From Desulfobacteraceae bacterium UBA5616 (lineage in GTDB: Bacteria; Desulfobacterota; Desulfobacteria; Desulfobacterales; UBA5616): a DNA stretch of 37,616 bases. Shown one piece after another: positions 25,682 through 33,256 of the stretch. The stretch is from NCBI GenBank assembly GCA_002423615.1, contig DIKO01000037.1, positions 31,404 through 69,019 of the forward strand, read 5' to 3'. Each line of letters starts with the position of its first letter. Position 1 is the stretch's first letter. Under the pieces are notes generated by a model. The model was not told the DNA's origin. It saw nothing but the letters and a program-made list of their open reading frames with translations, and made no database searches. The position numbers and the translations under genes are program-made.

Positions 25682-25885
25682 GTGGAAACAAAATCAAATC
25701 CCGTATTATTTCAAAAGCGTTTGTATTCCATCCAAGAACTTGTCAGGGAAATCGGCGCAACAAAATGGTTCTGGTGATCTCAGATATGGGACGGCAGATT
25801 GCCTTTTGTAAAGGTGGGCAAGAAACTCTTTGTGGAAAGCAAGGATATCGATACATTCATTACAAATTTCAAGCAGCATAATTGA
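25682..25885 (+). pseudogene. Excisionase-like (HTH) gene with in-frame TGA
   Basis: Reading from GTG 25682 gives 31 residues including RLYSIQELVREIGATKWFW, then TGA (25775-25777), then in the same frame SQIWDGRLPFVKVGKKLF, VESKDIDTFI and a natural stop at 25885. Together they form a 66-residue MerR/Xis-like winged-helix protein of the type placed directly before tyrosine integrases, where it acts as the recombination directionality factor. The stop falls where a charged residue, often Arg, is expected (a CGA-to-TGA change would explain it). AAAGGG lies 9 nt before the GTG. Readthrough is unlikely since TGA is an ordinary stop elsewhere in the window. Loss of this factor would hinder excision. 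Confidence 0.72.
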
Positions 25886-25933
25886 TCGGTGTTGTTCTTG
25901 CAAACCAGGGCTGAATATGAGAAACAAAATTAA

Positions 25934-25963
25934 CCTATCTTGTGCCCGTCATAGCGAGATAGG
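25934..25963 (+). promoter_or_regulatory. Integrase leader inverted repeat touching the ribosome-binding site
   Basis: CCTATCT (25934-25940) and AGATAGG (25957-25963) form a perfect 7-bp inverted repeat with a 16-nt loop. Its 3' arm overlaps the first bases of the AGGAGG Shine-Dalgarno (25961-25966) of the integrase gene. The loop holds TTGTGCCCG, the inverse of the arm-site motif, so the integrase or its directionality factor could bind here. Either translational hairpin control or autoregulation is possible. Confidence 0.45.
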
Positions 25964-25971
25964 AGGACCTT

Positions 25972-27141
25972 ATGGGTGCGTTATTTAAACGCGGTAATAT
26001 CTGGTGGCTCAAGTATTACCGAAACGGCAAAAACTATCGGGAAAGTTCAAAATCCGGCAAAAAGATGGTTGCCAAAAAGTTGCTGGATAGAAGGGAGGGA
26101 GAAATATCTCAGGGGAAAATCCCCGGTGTTTTTTTTGAAAAAGTGTTCTTTGACGAACTGGCGGAAGATTTTCTGCGGGATTATCGGGTCAACCGGAAAA
26201 AATCCGCAAAAAGGGCGCAACAGGCCGTAAACCATTTGATGAGGTATTTTGAAGGCATGCGAATCGTTGATATGACCACACCGGTCATTCAGGACTATAT
26301 TGAAAAACGGATGACCTGGACCTGTAAGAAATGCTCAAAAACATTCGATGCCGAAGCAAAATGCCCTTTCTGTGGCGGCAGCGACTTAAAAGCCGGTGCG
26401 GCAAACGGTACGATCAATCGGGAGCTGTCGGCCTTGAAACGAATGCTCAATATGGGGGCAAAGCAAACCCCGCCAAAGGTGGATCGCGTGTCCTATATTC
26501 CCATGCTCAAGGAAAACAATATCCGCAAAGGGTTTTTTGAGTATCACGAGTTTCTGGCGTTAAGGGAAGCTCTACCGGATTATCTGAAAGGGTTTGTGAC
26601 CTTTGCCTATCGCGTGGGATGGCGGGTATCCGAATTGATCAACCTGGAATGGCGTCAGGTGGACCGGCATCAGGGAATTGTCCGGTTGGAAACCGGCGAA
26701 ACCAAGAATGATGAGGCCCGCACGGTTTATTTGGACAGTGAGTTGATTGAGATCTTCAACAAACAGTGGGAAGACCGAAAAGAAGCCGCCACATTGACCC
26801 CTTATGTTTTCCCGAATCCGGCCAAAACCGGCAGGATAAGTGATTTCAGAGCCTCGTGGAACACGGCATGCAAAGATGCCGAAATCGGAAAGAAGTACTT
26901 TCATGATTTCCGCAGAACCGCAGTCCGGAACATGATCCGGTCCGGCATCCCTGAAAGAGTGGCAATGATGATATCCGGCCATAAAACCCGCGCCGTATTC
27001 GACCGATACAATATCGTCAATGATGCGGATTTGAAGCTGGCCGCACAGCGTCAGGAAGCCTACCTGAAATCACTCATGGGCACAATTTCGGGCACAATCC
27101 GCGATTTCGGCACAAAAAAAGGGATCAGCCAAAATAGCTAA
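25972..27141 (+). CDS. Tyrosine integrase of the island, with zinc-ribbon insert
   Basis: A 389-residue site-specific tyrosine recombinase that should mediate entry of the island. It has an N-terminal arm-binding domain (GNIWWLKYYRNGKNYRESS), a core-binding domain (about 55-170) and a catalytic domain with R218 (GWRVSEL), K245, H311 and R314 (HDFRRT), H337 (SGHKTR) and Y346 (DRYNIV). Inserted in the core-binding part is a zinc-ribbon-like C118-x2-C121-x9-C131-x2-C134 motif, unusual for simple phage integrases. A perfect AGGAGG lies 5 nt before ATG 25972. The stop is 16 bp from the tRNA-Leu remnant, the classic integrase-next-to-attachment-site arrangement. Three arm-type repeats lie within its 3' end. 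Confidence 0.93.
   Translation: MGALFKRGNIWWLKYYRNGKNYRESSKSGKKMVAKKLLDRREGEISQGKIPGVFFEKVFFDELAEDFLRDYRVNRKKSAKRAQQAVNHLMRYFEGMRIVDMTTPVIQDYIEKRMTWTCKKCSKTFDAEAKCPFCGGSDLKAGAANGTINRELSALKRMLNMGAKQTPPKVDRVSYIPMLKENNIRKGFFEYHEFLALREALPDYLKGFVTFAYRVGWRVSELINLEWRQVDRHQGIVRLETGETKNDEARTVYLDSELIEIFNKQWEDRKEAATLTPYVFPNPAKTGRISDFRASWNTACKDAEIGKKYFHDFRRTAVRNMIRSGIPERVAMMISGHKTRAVFDRYNIVNDADLKLAAQRQEAYLKSLMGTISGTIRDFGTKKGISQNS
27078..27116 (+). repeat. Right-end integrase arm-type sites (GGGCACAAT)
   Basis: GGGCACAAT occurs at 27078-27086 and 27090-27098, with a third related copy CGGCACAAA at 27108-27116. The repeats overlap the last codons of the integrase. They match the pair at the left island end in sequence and direction, giving both ends the multiple-site arms that lambda-type integrases use. 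Confidence 0.55.
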
Positions 27142-27156
27142 CCCCTTGATTTTAAA

Positions 27157-27214
27157 TGGTGCCGGAGGGGAGAATCGAACTCCCATGGGCTTGCGCCCGG
27201 AGGATTTTGAGTCC
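27157..27214 (-). tRNA. tRNA-Leu(CAA) 3' fragment carried at the island end
   Basis: On the minus strand this reads as the 3' half of a leucine tRNA: anticodon arm GGA-CTCAAAA-TCC (anticodon CAA), a long class II variable arm (GGGCGCAAGCCC), T arm GGGAG-TTCGATT-CTCCC, acceptor strand CTCCGGC, then A and CCA. The 5' half is missing: beyond the anticodon loop the sequence is ilvD. It is therefore not a functional tRNA but the attachment-site copy that would restore a tRNA-Leu gene when the island inserts in its normal target. The last three bases (TCC on the plus strand, 27212-27214) already belong to ilvD and match by homology. Confidence 0.88.
27205..27211 (+). repeat. attR core (TTTTGAG)
   Basis: Right copy of the 7-nt repeat. 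To its left is the element's tRNA-Leu anticodon stem (GGAGGA); to its right ilvD resumes at codon 404. On the other strand the core is CTCAAAA, the complete anticodon loop of tRNA-Leu(CAA). Confidence 0.75.
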
Positions 27215-27646
27215 GAGCATGATTTTCTGGCCGCCATACGGGAGAAAAAGATCACCGAAGGGGAAGTCATCGTCATCCGGAACGAAGGCCCCAGGGGAGG
27301 CCCCGGCATGCCCGAAATGCTTGCCGCCACCATGAGCATCAGCGCTCACGGATACAGCCGTGTCGCCTTGATCACCGACGGCCGTTTTTCCGGAGCCACC
27401 TCCGGTCCCTGTGTGGGGCATGTATCGCCGGAGGCTTGTTCCGGCGGGCCCATCGGCATACTGCGGGACGGCGACAAAATCGCCATCAATATCCCGGAAC
27501 GCACGCTTCATGTCGACTTGTCCGATGAGGAGATCCGGAGCCGATTCAAAACTTTTGCGCCTGTCCAGCGCGAAATCCCCAATGGATTCATGAAAAGATA
27601 TGTAAGAATGGTCAGCAGCGCTGCCAGGGGAGCGATACTGGAGTGA
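27205..27646 (+). pseudogene. ilvD: ilvD/edd-family dehydratase, 3' part
   Basis: C-terminal 144 codons of the dehydratase that begins at 7921. The sequence continues exactly where the 5' part stops (VFE then SEHDFLAAI) and includes the family signatures EGPRGGPGMPEML, ALITDGRFSGATSGPCVGHVSPEA and GDKIAINIPERTLHVDL. The frame matches that of the 5' part, so precise excision would restore a 547-residue enzyme. An ORF reading through the tRNA remnant from 27146 makes a chimeric 166-residue protein, which has no reason to be functional. No mutations are visible in this part. Confidence 0.9.
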
Positions 27647-27658
27647 TCGGTATTCAGT

Positions 27659-29804
27659 TCATGTAAGGACTTCATCCACCACGAGTTCGGCGATTTGGTC
27701 ATCGCTGAGCCCGAGGAACTCTTTGAGGACCTTTTCAGTGTGTTCGCCGAACAACGGGGCCGGAGAAAGGGGCTTGTTGTCGCACCTGGACAGGGTAAAA
27801 GGAGCCGTCGCGATGTGATACGGCCCCATTTCGGCATGCACCAGGCATTTGAAATGCCCCCGGTGGTTCAACTGGGGATCCTTAAAAAGGTCTTCGGCAT
27901 TCTGGACCACCCCGGCGGGCACGCCGGCCGCCTGCATCATTTCCATCACGTCGAATGCATCCCGTTGAATCGTCCATTCTTCCAACAGCCTTTCCAGTTC
28001 ATTTTCATTTGCCTTCCGGCCTTCACGGGACTGAAACCGGGGGTCCTTCGTCCAGGGGCGGGCCTTCGGGCCATCCGGTCAGCTCGAACCATCCGGCGAT
28101 GGCCGTGGCCATCTGGCCGTATCCCCGATGCGCGGCATGGGGTCCGGTCTGGCCCTGGAGGCAGGTGGAAGCCATGATGATATCGGGATTGATCCGTTTT
28201 ACGGCCTCATAATCAAGCCCCCATCGCTTCATCACCCCGGGGGCAAAGGATTCGATCATGATATCGGCCCAGTTGATGAGTTTCTCGACCACAAACCGGG
28301 CTTTTTCCTTCTTCATATTCAGAGACAGAGACAATTTTCCGGCATTGTGCACGGCGAAATATCCGCTGCGGTCGATATGGGGTGAATCTCCGGCAAAAGG
28401 CGTGGCAATCCGCAGGGTCTCCGGGTGGGCCAGGGATTCCACCCGAACCACCACGGCGCCGTGATCTGCCAGATACCGGGTGGTGGAAGGGCCCAGAACG
28501 GTGCTGGTGAAATCCAGAACCTTAATCCCGTCGAGGGGAAGCGCATTTTTTCCCCGGACATGGGCATTGAAGCGAACCCGGCATTCCTCCCCGCACTTCG
28601 TGGTCCAATCGCTCAGAATTTTCTCCCGGTGTTCATCCATGCGCGGGGCACCCTTCCCCGTTTTCCAGGGAGTTCTGCTCATCTTCACCGGGGGACCGGG
28701 AAATTTCAACGTCCTGTCCGGGGCAATGTGAATTTCCCGCCAGAAGTCCCGGGCAATAAGCTGGGGATCGTTCATCACATCGGCGATGGTGTTCACCGGC
28801 GCCAGCATGATGCCGCTCTTAACCGCCTCGGCCAGCAGATTCTCTTTTTTTTGGGTTTCAAAAAAAGCGCCGAATTCCCGGGTGATGTCGCTTAACTGGT
28901 CTTCATGAACGGAAAAGGCGCTCATCCCTTCCCAGTCGACGTTTTTAATCCATTCCGGGGCTGATCCTGCCCGGTCCATGAGTTCCACCACACGGCGCTG
29001 ACCTTTAGCGCCGATGGCGCCGCCGGAAAACATAAATGTGATGTAACCGTCCAGGGCCTTCCACACGGTTCTGATATTGTTGGCCCCGAATTGCCGGAAT
29101 ATGCCTCCCCTGCCCAGATTGATTCTTTTCAGGTCCCAGAACGCATAGGTGTTGGTCAACATCCAGGACGGGCATTGCTGAGCCGCGACATCCACATGCT
29201 GGCCGAGGCCGGTTTTCACCCGGCAGAAATGGGCCATGAGGCAACCGGTAACGGCAATGGCAGAGGCATGGAGATAAGCCTGGGGAGGATGACTGATGCG
29301 CAGGGGTGCTTTTTCCGGCTCCCCCGTCATCCACATATAACCGCCCATTGCCCAGCACACCAGGTCGGGCCCTTTCCAGAGGGCCCTGGGACCGGTCTGG
29401 CCGAAAGGCGTAATCGATGCCATGATCAGTCCGGGGTTCAATTTTTCCAGATCCGCGTAGCCCAGACCGAGGGATGCGAGATAACCGGGCGGGTGCGATT
29501 CCAGAAGGAAGTCCGCGGAAGGGATAAGCCCCTTTAAAGTTTCCTTGTCCGCTTCCCTCTGGATATCCAGTGCAATACTTCGCTTCCCCGCATTGTAGGC
29601 CGCCCAGAATAGGCTTTTGTCCGGGTCTGACGGATCGTCTCCGTAAAAAGGCCCTGATGCTCTGGAAGGATCTCCCTGTCGAGGCTCAATCTTGACGACG
29701 TCGGCTCCCAAATCGGCAAAAATTCTGCCGGCGAGCTGACCGGTATCCGTTGTAAGATCCAATACCCTGTAACGGCTCAGGGCGCCACCGGCGTCTCCGT
29801 TCAA
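27659..29804 (-). pseudogene. Tandem CaiB/BaiF family III CoA-transferase, internal deletion and frameshift
   Basis: Remnant of a two-domain family III CoA-transferase. From TTG 29804 (behind GGGGAGGG) the first CaiB domain is complete (about 1-400: LDLTTDTGQLAGRIFADLGADVVKIE at its start) and the second begins at LDGIKVLDF and runs to ELTGWPEGPPL. At about 28052 the homology jumps to TKDPRFQSREGRKANE in another frame and continues to 27659 (ending LVVDEVLT). About 110-130 residues of the second domain are missing, and the original frame ends at a stop at 28023. A shortened 593-residue product could keep the first domain but not a complete second one. It is convergent with ilvD, 12 bp between stops. 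Confidence 0.82.
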
Positions 29805-29871
29805 TGATTTCCCTCCCCGTCCGGTTTGCCCGGAACCCTGAAGTGAAGAAAAACAGCGTCCAATGATCTGT

Positions 29872-31111
29872 TCACCTGATAACGCGGTTTGATTTCAAAG
29901 CCTTGATGTCCTCTTTCCCGTACCCGATTTCCTTCATGATGATGTCCGTATGTTCTCCCAGAGAGGGCGAAGCCGTCCGGGTGCCGGCCCTGTTTGCACT
30001 GAAGGTAACCGGATATCCCGGGATCACCGCCTTCCCCAAAAACGGATGATCAAAATCGACCACATATTGATTTTCCCGGGCCTGAGGATCTTCCATAATT
30101 TCTTCCATCTTCTGAACCGGAGCATAAAAGAACCCGTTCGCACGGAATACGCTGATCCATTCATCCCGTGTTTTGGTGAGAAACAACCGGTCGTACTCGG
30201 AAACCAGCTCCGCCGCGTTTTCCACCGGTTTCTCGGTATCCTCGTAGCGGGGATCGGTTTTCAGTTCGGGTCCGCCCGTCAGATCACAAAACCGATCCCA
30301 GAATTTTTCTTCGGGGTTGTTGGTTCCCATGATCCATTTTCCATCCTTGCATTTAAAACAGTTTCTCAAGGGGCTGTTCCTGTACCGGTCCCATTTTTCA
30401 ACCGGATTTTTCTTCATAACGCCCGTGGCCAGAATATTGGCGTGTCAGCCACAGGGCGGAGCTGTATAAGGAAACATGGACTTCCTGTCCGATGCCGTGC
30501 CGCTCCCGGTAAAAAAGCGCGGTCAGGATGGCATGGCTGGCGGTGATGGAGGTCATCTGATCCAGCACAACGGTCTGCAGCATTACCGGTTCATCATCTC
30601 CCGTCAGGTAGAGCATGCCGGAAACCGCCTGCCCCATGGGATCGAAGGCCCCCACATCGCTGAAGGGCCCCTTTACACCGAATCCGGAAACGCCGGCATG
30701 AATGATCTGAGGGTTGATCTTTCTGATGCTCTCATAATCGATCCCCAGACGGGGTTTGGTGGAATTCCTGAGATTGGTCAGAAATACATCCGCCGTTTTG
30801 ACAAGCCTGTGGAAGATCTCCCTGCCCTGGGGGGTTTGAATATCCAGGCATATTCCTTTTTTATTCCGGTTGGACAATTCAAACAGAAAACTCCAGTCAC
30901 TGTTCCCCTGAACGTCGAATTTCACGCTCCCCAGTTGCTTGGCGGACCTTTCCGGATCACCGCTCAGGGTTTCGATCTTGATGACTTCCGCGCCCATATC
31001 GCCCAGAATGGCAGAAGCGCCGGGACCGGCGTGCCAGATGGCGTATTCCACAACCCGGATGCCTTCCAAAGGACCCGGAAGCGCGGGTGCATTTTTCTTC
31101 CCTTCAATCAT
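29872..31111 (-). pseudogene. CaiB/BaiF family III CoA-transferase with a frameshift
   Basis: One family III CoA-transferase split over two frames. From ATG 31111 the N-terminal part runs GIRVVEYAIWHAGPGASAILGDMG to LYSSALWLT, then leaves frame and stops at 30398. The C-terminal part (ANILATGVMKKNP..., CKDGKWIMGTN, ending KALKSNRVIR) continues in another frame from about 30446 to 29872. Relatives commonly read SALWLTHANIL here, so CTGACACGCC looks like CTGACACACGCC with one AC lost. Neither fragment holds a full CaiB fold. It lies 67 bp upstream of the tandem CaiB pseudogene on the same strand, so the two once formed an operon. Confidence 0.85.
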
Positions 31112-31331
31112 TACAGCCTCATATGCTTTTATATTATAAGGTTAAGAATCGCTCATGAACGGAAAGTTAAATACAAACTCTATTTTTTTTGTCAATGCGC
31201 TTCACCCTTTCAGGTCAGCGAGGCTCCGGATGCCGATCACCTTAAGGAACATACCTTCGGGCCCGAAACATCTTGACAGGCAATTCAATTTTTCATTATG
31301 TACCGGGTATTTTCAGATCGGATTCCTAACG

Positions 31332-32249
31332 TTGACGAAAAACCTCATGCATTTATTCATGATTATCCTGCTCGCGGGGTTTACCGGCGAAATCGCACTT
31401 CCCAGTTCGGCTGATGCTGCACGTCAAGTCACCGACCAAATCGGAAGGACCCTGACCATTCCCGATTTTCCCAGGCGCATTGTGGCGCTTGCTCCCAGCA
31501 TCACCGAGATTCTCTATGCACTGAAACAGGAGGATCGCCTGGTGGGGGTGACCCAGTTCAGCGATTATCCCGAAGCGGCTGAAAAGCTCCCGAAGGTCGG
31601 GTCTTATGTCAATCTGGATGTGGAAAAAATCGTTTCCTTAAAACCCGACCTGTGCATTGCCGTAAAGGACGGCAACCCCGTTGAAATTATCGCCGTGCTT
31701 GAAAATCTGGGCATACCGGTTTACGCGGTGGATCCCCGGAACCTTGACAGCGTGATGTATACCGTGACGGAAATAGGGGAGCTTTTGAACGCTGGAAAAA
31801 AGGCGGATAAGGTTGTCTTCGAGATGAAACAACGGATCTCCCGGGTCAAGGCCATGGTATCCAAAGCCTCTACCCGGCCCCGGGTCTTTTATCAGATCGG
31901 CATTTCTCCCATCGTATCGGCCGGTTCCAATACCTGTATTCATGAACTTATCGAAATGGCCGGCGGCGAAAACCTGGCAAAAGGACCGGCGTCCTATCCC
32001 CGGTTCAGCACCGAGCAGGTTCTGGCCCTTTCTCCGGATATCTTCATCATCACCTCCATGACCCGGGGCGCCGTTTTTGAAGAGGTTAAAGCCGAATGGC
32101 GGAAATGGCCCCAAATGCCGGCCGTCAAAAACAACCGCATCGTCCTTGTGGATTCAAATCTTCTGGATCGCCCCACGCCGAGACTTGTGGACGGTCTTGA
32201 AATGCTCTTCGAACTGATTCACCCGGAATTTTTCAAGGGAAAGCCATGA
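31332..32249 (+). CDS. Periplasmic binding protein, BtuF/TroA-like
   Basis: Substrate-binding component of a class II ABC importer for corrinoids, haem or ferric chelates. After a signal peptide (hydrophobic segment LFMIILLAGF, cleavage near SADA) come DQIGRTLTIPDFPRRIVALAPSITEILYAL and the rest of the BtuF-like fold (VGSYVNLDVEKIVSLKPDLCIA, VSAGSNTCIHELIEMAGGENLA). TTG 31332 (MTKNLMHLF...) or ATG 31347 are the sensible starts because the upstream ATG at 31155 would bury the signal peptide behind 59 residues. The ribosome-binding site is weak. It overlaps the permease gene (ATGA). Cobalamin is favoured as cargo because of the QueG-like gene in the operon. I saw no cobalamin riboswitch in the 220 bp upstream. 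Confidence 0.85.
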   Translation: MTKNLMHLFMIILLAGFTGEIALPSSADAARQVTDQIGRTLTIPDFPRRIVALAPSITEILYALKQEDRLVGVTQFSDYPEAAEKLPKVGSYVNLDVEKIVSLKPDLCIAVKDGNPVEIIAVLENLGIPVYAVDPRNLDSVMYTVTEIGELLNAGKKADKVVFEMKQRISRVKAMVSKASTRPRVFYQIGISPIVSAGSNTCIHELIEMAGGENLAKGPASYPRFSTEQVLALSPDIFIITSMTRGAVFEEVKAEWRKWPQMPAVKNNRIVLVDSNLLDRPTPRLVDGLEMLFELIHPEFFKGKP

Positions 32250-33256
32250 ATTCCGAAAAGCCCGCCGTCCTGAAGCGCCTCTTGACCGTCCTTCCGGCGT
32301 TGGGTCTGATTCTTGCTTTGTCGATGTACGCGGGAATTTCCCTGGGTTCCACCCAAAGCGGTTTTTTTTCCGCCTTTGACGCCCTGATTTCAGGAGAAAA
32401 CACCCATGGCCTGATGGACGCCATCATCTGGAAGATCCGTTTCCCCCGGGTGCTTATGGCAGCCCTGGTAGGGGCGACCCTTTCCCTGGGAGGGCTGGTT
32501 TTCCAGGCCATTCTGCGGAATCCTTTGGCTGAACCCTATATTCTCGGCATTTCCGGGGGTTCGGCCATCGGCGCCATTGCCGGTATTTTAATGGGATTTT
32601 CCCGTTTCCCCGGCGTGTGTCTGATGGCGTTTGCCGGAAGTCTGGCAACCCTTTTCCTGATTCTGGTCATGTCCTCGGGCCAGACCCTGTTAAGGCAGAA
32701 CGCCCTCCTGCTTTCCGGGGTTATGGTCAATGCCTTTTGCGCCGCCGTCATCATGTTTCTGGTATCCATGACCCAGGACTCCCGTCTTCACAACATCATT
32801 TTCTGGCTTATGGGAGATTTTTCCATGACCGGGTTTTCCCAGGCCGGTATTCTGGCGGCCATTAATCTGCCCTGTTTCTTCCTGTTGTTCTTTCTGTCCA
32901 ACAAAATGAATCTCCTTCTCATGGGCAAGGATCTGGCCCAGACCATGGGTGTAAATTTCGCCGCGGTGACATTGGCCCTGCTCGTTTCAACCTCCCTGAT
33001 GGTCAGCGCAACAGTCTCCCATTGCGGTCTTCTGGGTTTTGTGGGGCTGGTGATACCCCATCTGTTACGCATGATTCTGGGACCCGACCATCGCATTCTG
33101 GTTCCGGCCTGCATCCTGGGGGGTGGTTCCTATATGGTGATCTGCGACACCCTGGCCAGGGCATTGCCCCATCAGGGTGAAATGCCGGCCGGTGTTATCA
33201 CGGCGATGGTCGGCGCTCCCCTTTTCATTTACCTTTTAAAAAGATCCAGGCCATGA
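32246..33256 (+). CDS. FecCD/BtuC-type ABC transporter permease
   Basis: A 336-residue polytopic inner-membrane permease of the FecCD family, expected to have about ten helices. Family landmarks include LGSTQSGFFSAFDAL near the start, IWKIRFPRVLMAALVGATLSLGG, NPLAEPYILGISGGSAIGA, the mid-protein WLMGDFSMTG, and GLLGFVGLVIPHLLRMILGPDHR before the coupling region, then PHQGEMPAGVITAMVGAPLF at the end. It works as a dimer with the ATPase encoded next. ATG 32246 (AAGGGA upstream) overlaps the binding-protein stop, and its own stop overlaps the ATPase start, both as ATGA. Confidence 0.93.
   Translation: MNSEKPAVLKRLLTVLPALGLILALSMYAGISLGSTQSGFFSAFDALISGENTHGLMDAIIWKIRFPRVLMAALVGATLSLGGLVFQAILRNPLAEPYILGISGGSAIGAIAGILMGFSRFPGVCLMAFAGSLATLFLILVMSSGQTLLRQNALLLSGVMVNAFCAAVIMFLVSMTQDSRLHNIIFWLMGDFSMTGFSQAGILAAINLPCFFLLFFLSNKMNLLLMGKDLAQTMGVNFAAVTLALLVSTSLMVSATVSHCGLLGFVGLVIPHLLRMILGPDHRILVPACILGGGSYMVICDTLARALPHQGEMPAGVITAMVGAPLFIYLLKRSRP

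Larger units (their letters stand above)
9123..27211. mobile_element. 18.1-kb integrative defence island inserted in ilvD
   Basis: The island is bounded by the 7-nt direct repeat TTTTGAG (9123-9129 and 27205-27211), with ilvD reading into it on the left and resuming in frame on the right. The right end has the classic layout of a tRNA-targeting integrative element: integrase, arm-type repeats and a tRNA-Leu 3' half next to the crossover. Cargo is a type I restriction-modification operon with accessory genes (minus), an E2-E1-JAB operon (plus), a second tyrosine recombinase and a broken excisionase. No phage structural, plasmid replication or conjugation gene is present, so it is a genomic island that either moves by integrase alone or needs a helper. 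Confidence 0.88.

Noticed and set aside
25775..25777. TGA as a selenocysteine codon in the excisionase-like gene
   Set aside because: The position fits an Arg-type residue in a DNA-binding protein, no SECIS-like hairpin is evident just after it, and TGA is used as a normal stop in several genes here.
25639..25881. Plus-strand 80-residue ORF MTPNNTKIIKRACNSGN
   Set aside because: It overlaps the excisionase-like frame, which has clear HTH family character in another frame; the ORF itself resembles nothing.
27146..27646. A 166-residue plus-strand protein starting MILNGAGGENRTPMG
   Set aside because: The first 20 or so codons are an antisense tRNA-Leu fragment; only the part from about 27206 is real (ilvD 3' end).
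31112..31331. Cobalamin riboswitch upstream of the BtuF-like gene
   Set aside because: I searched by eye for a B12-box-like GCCACTG motif and typical flanking stems and found none.
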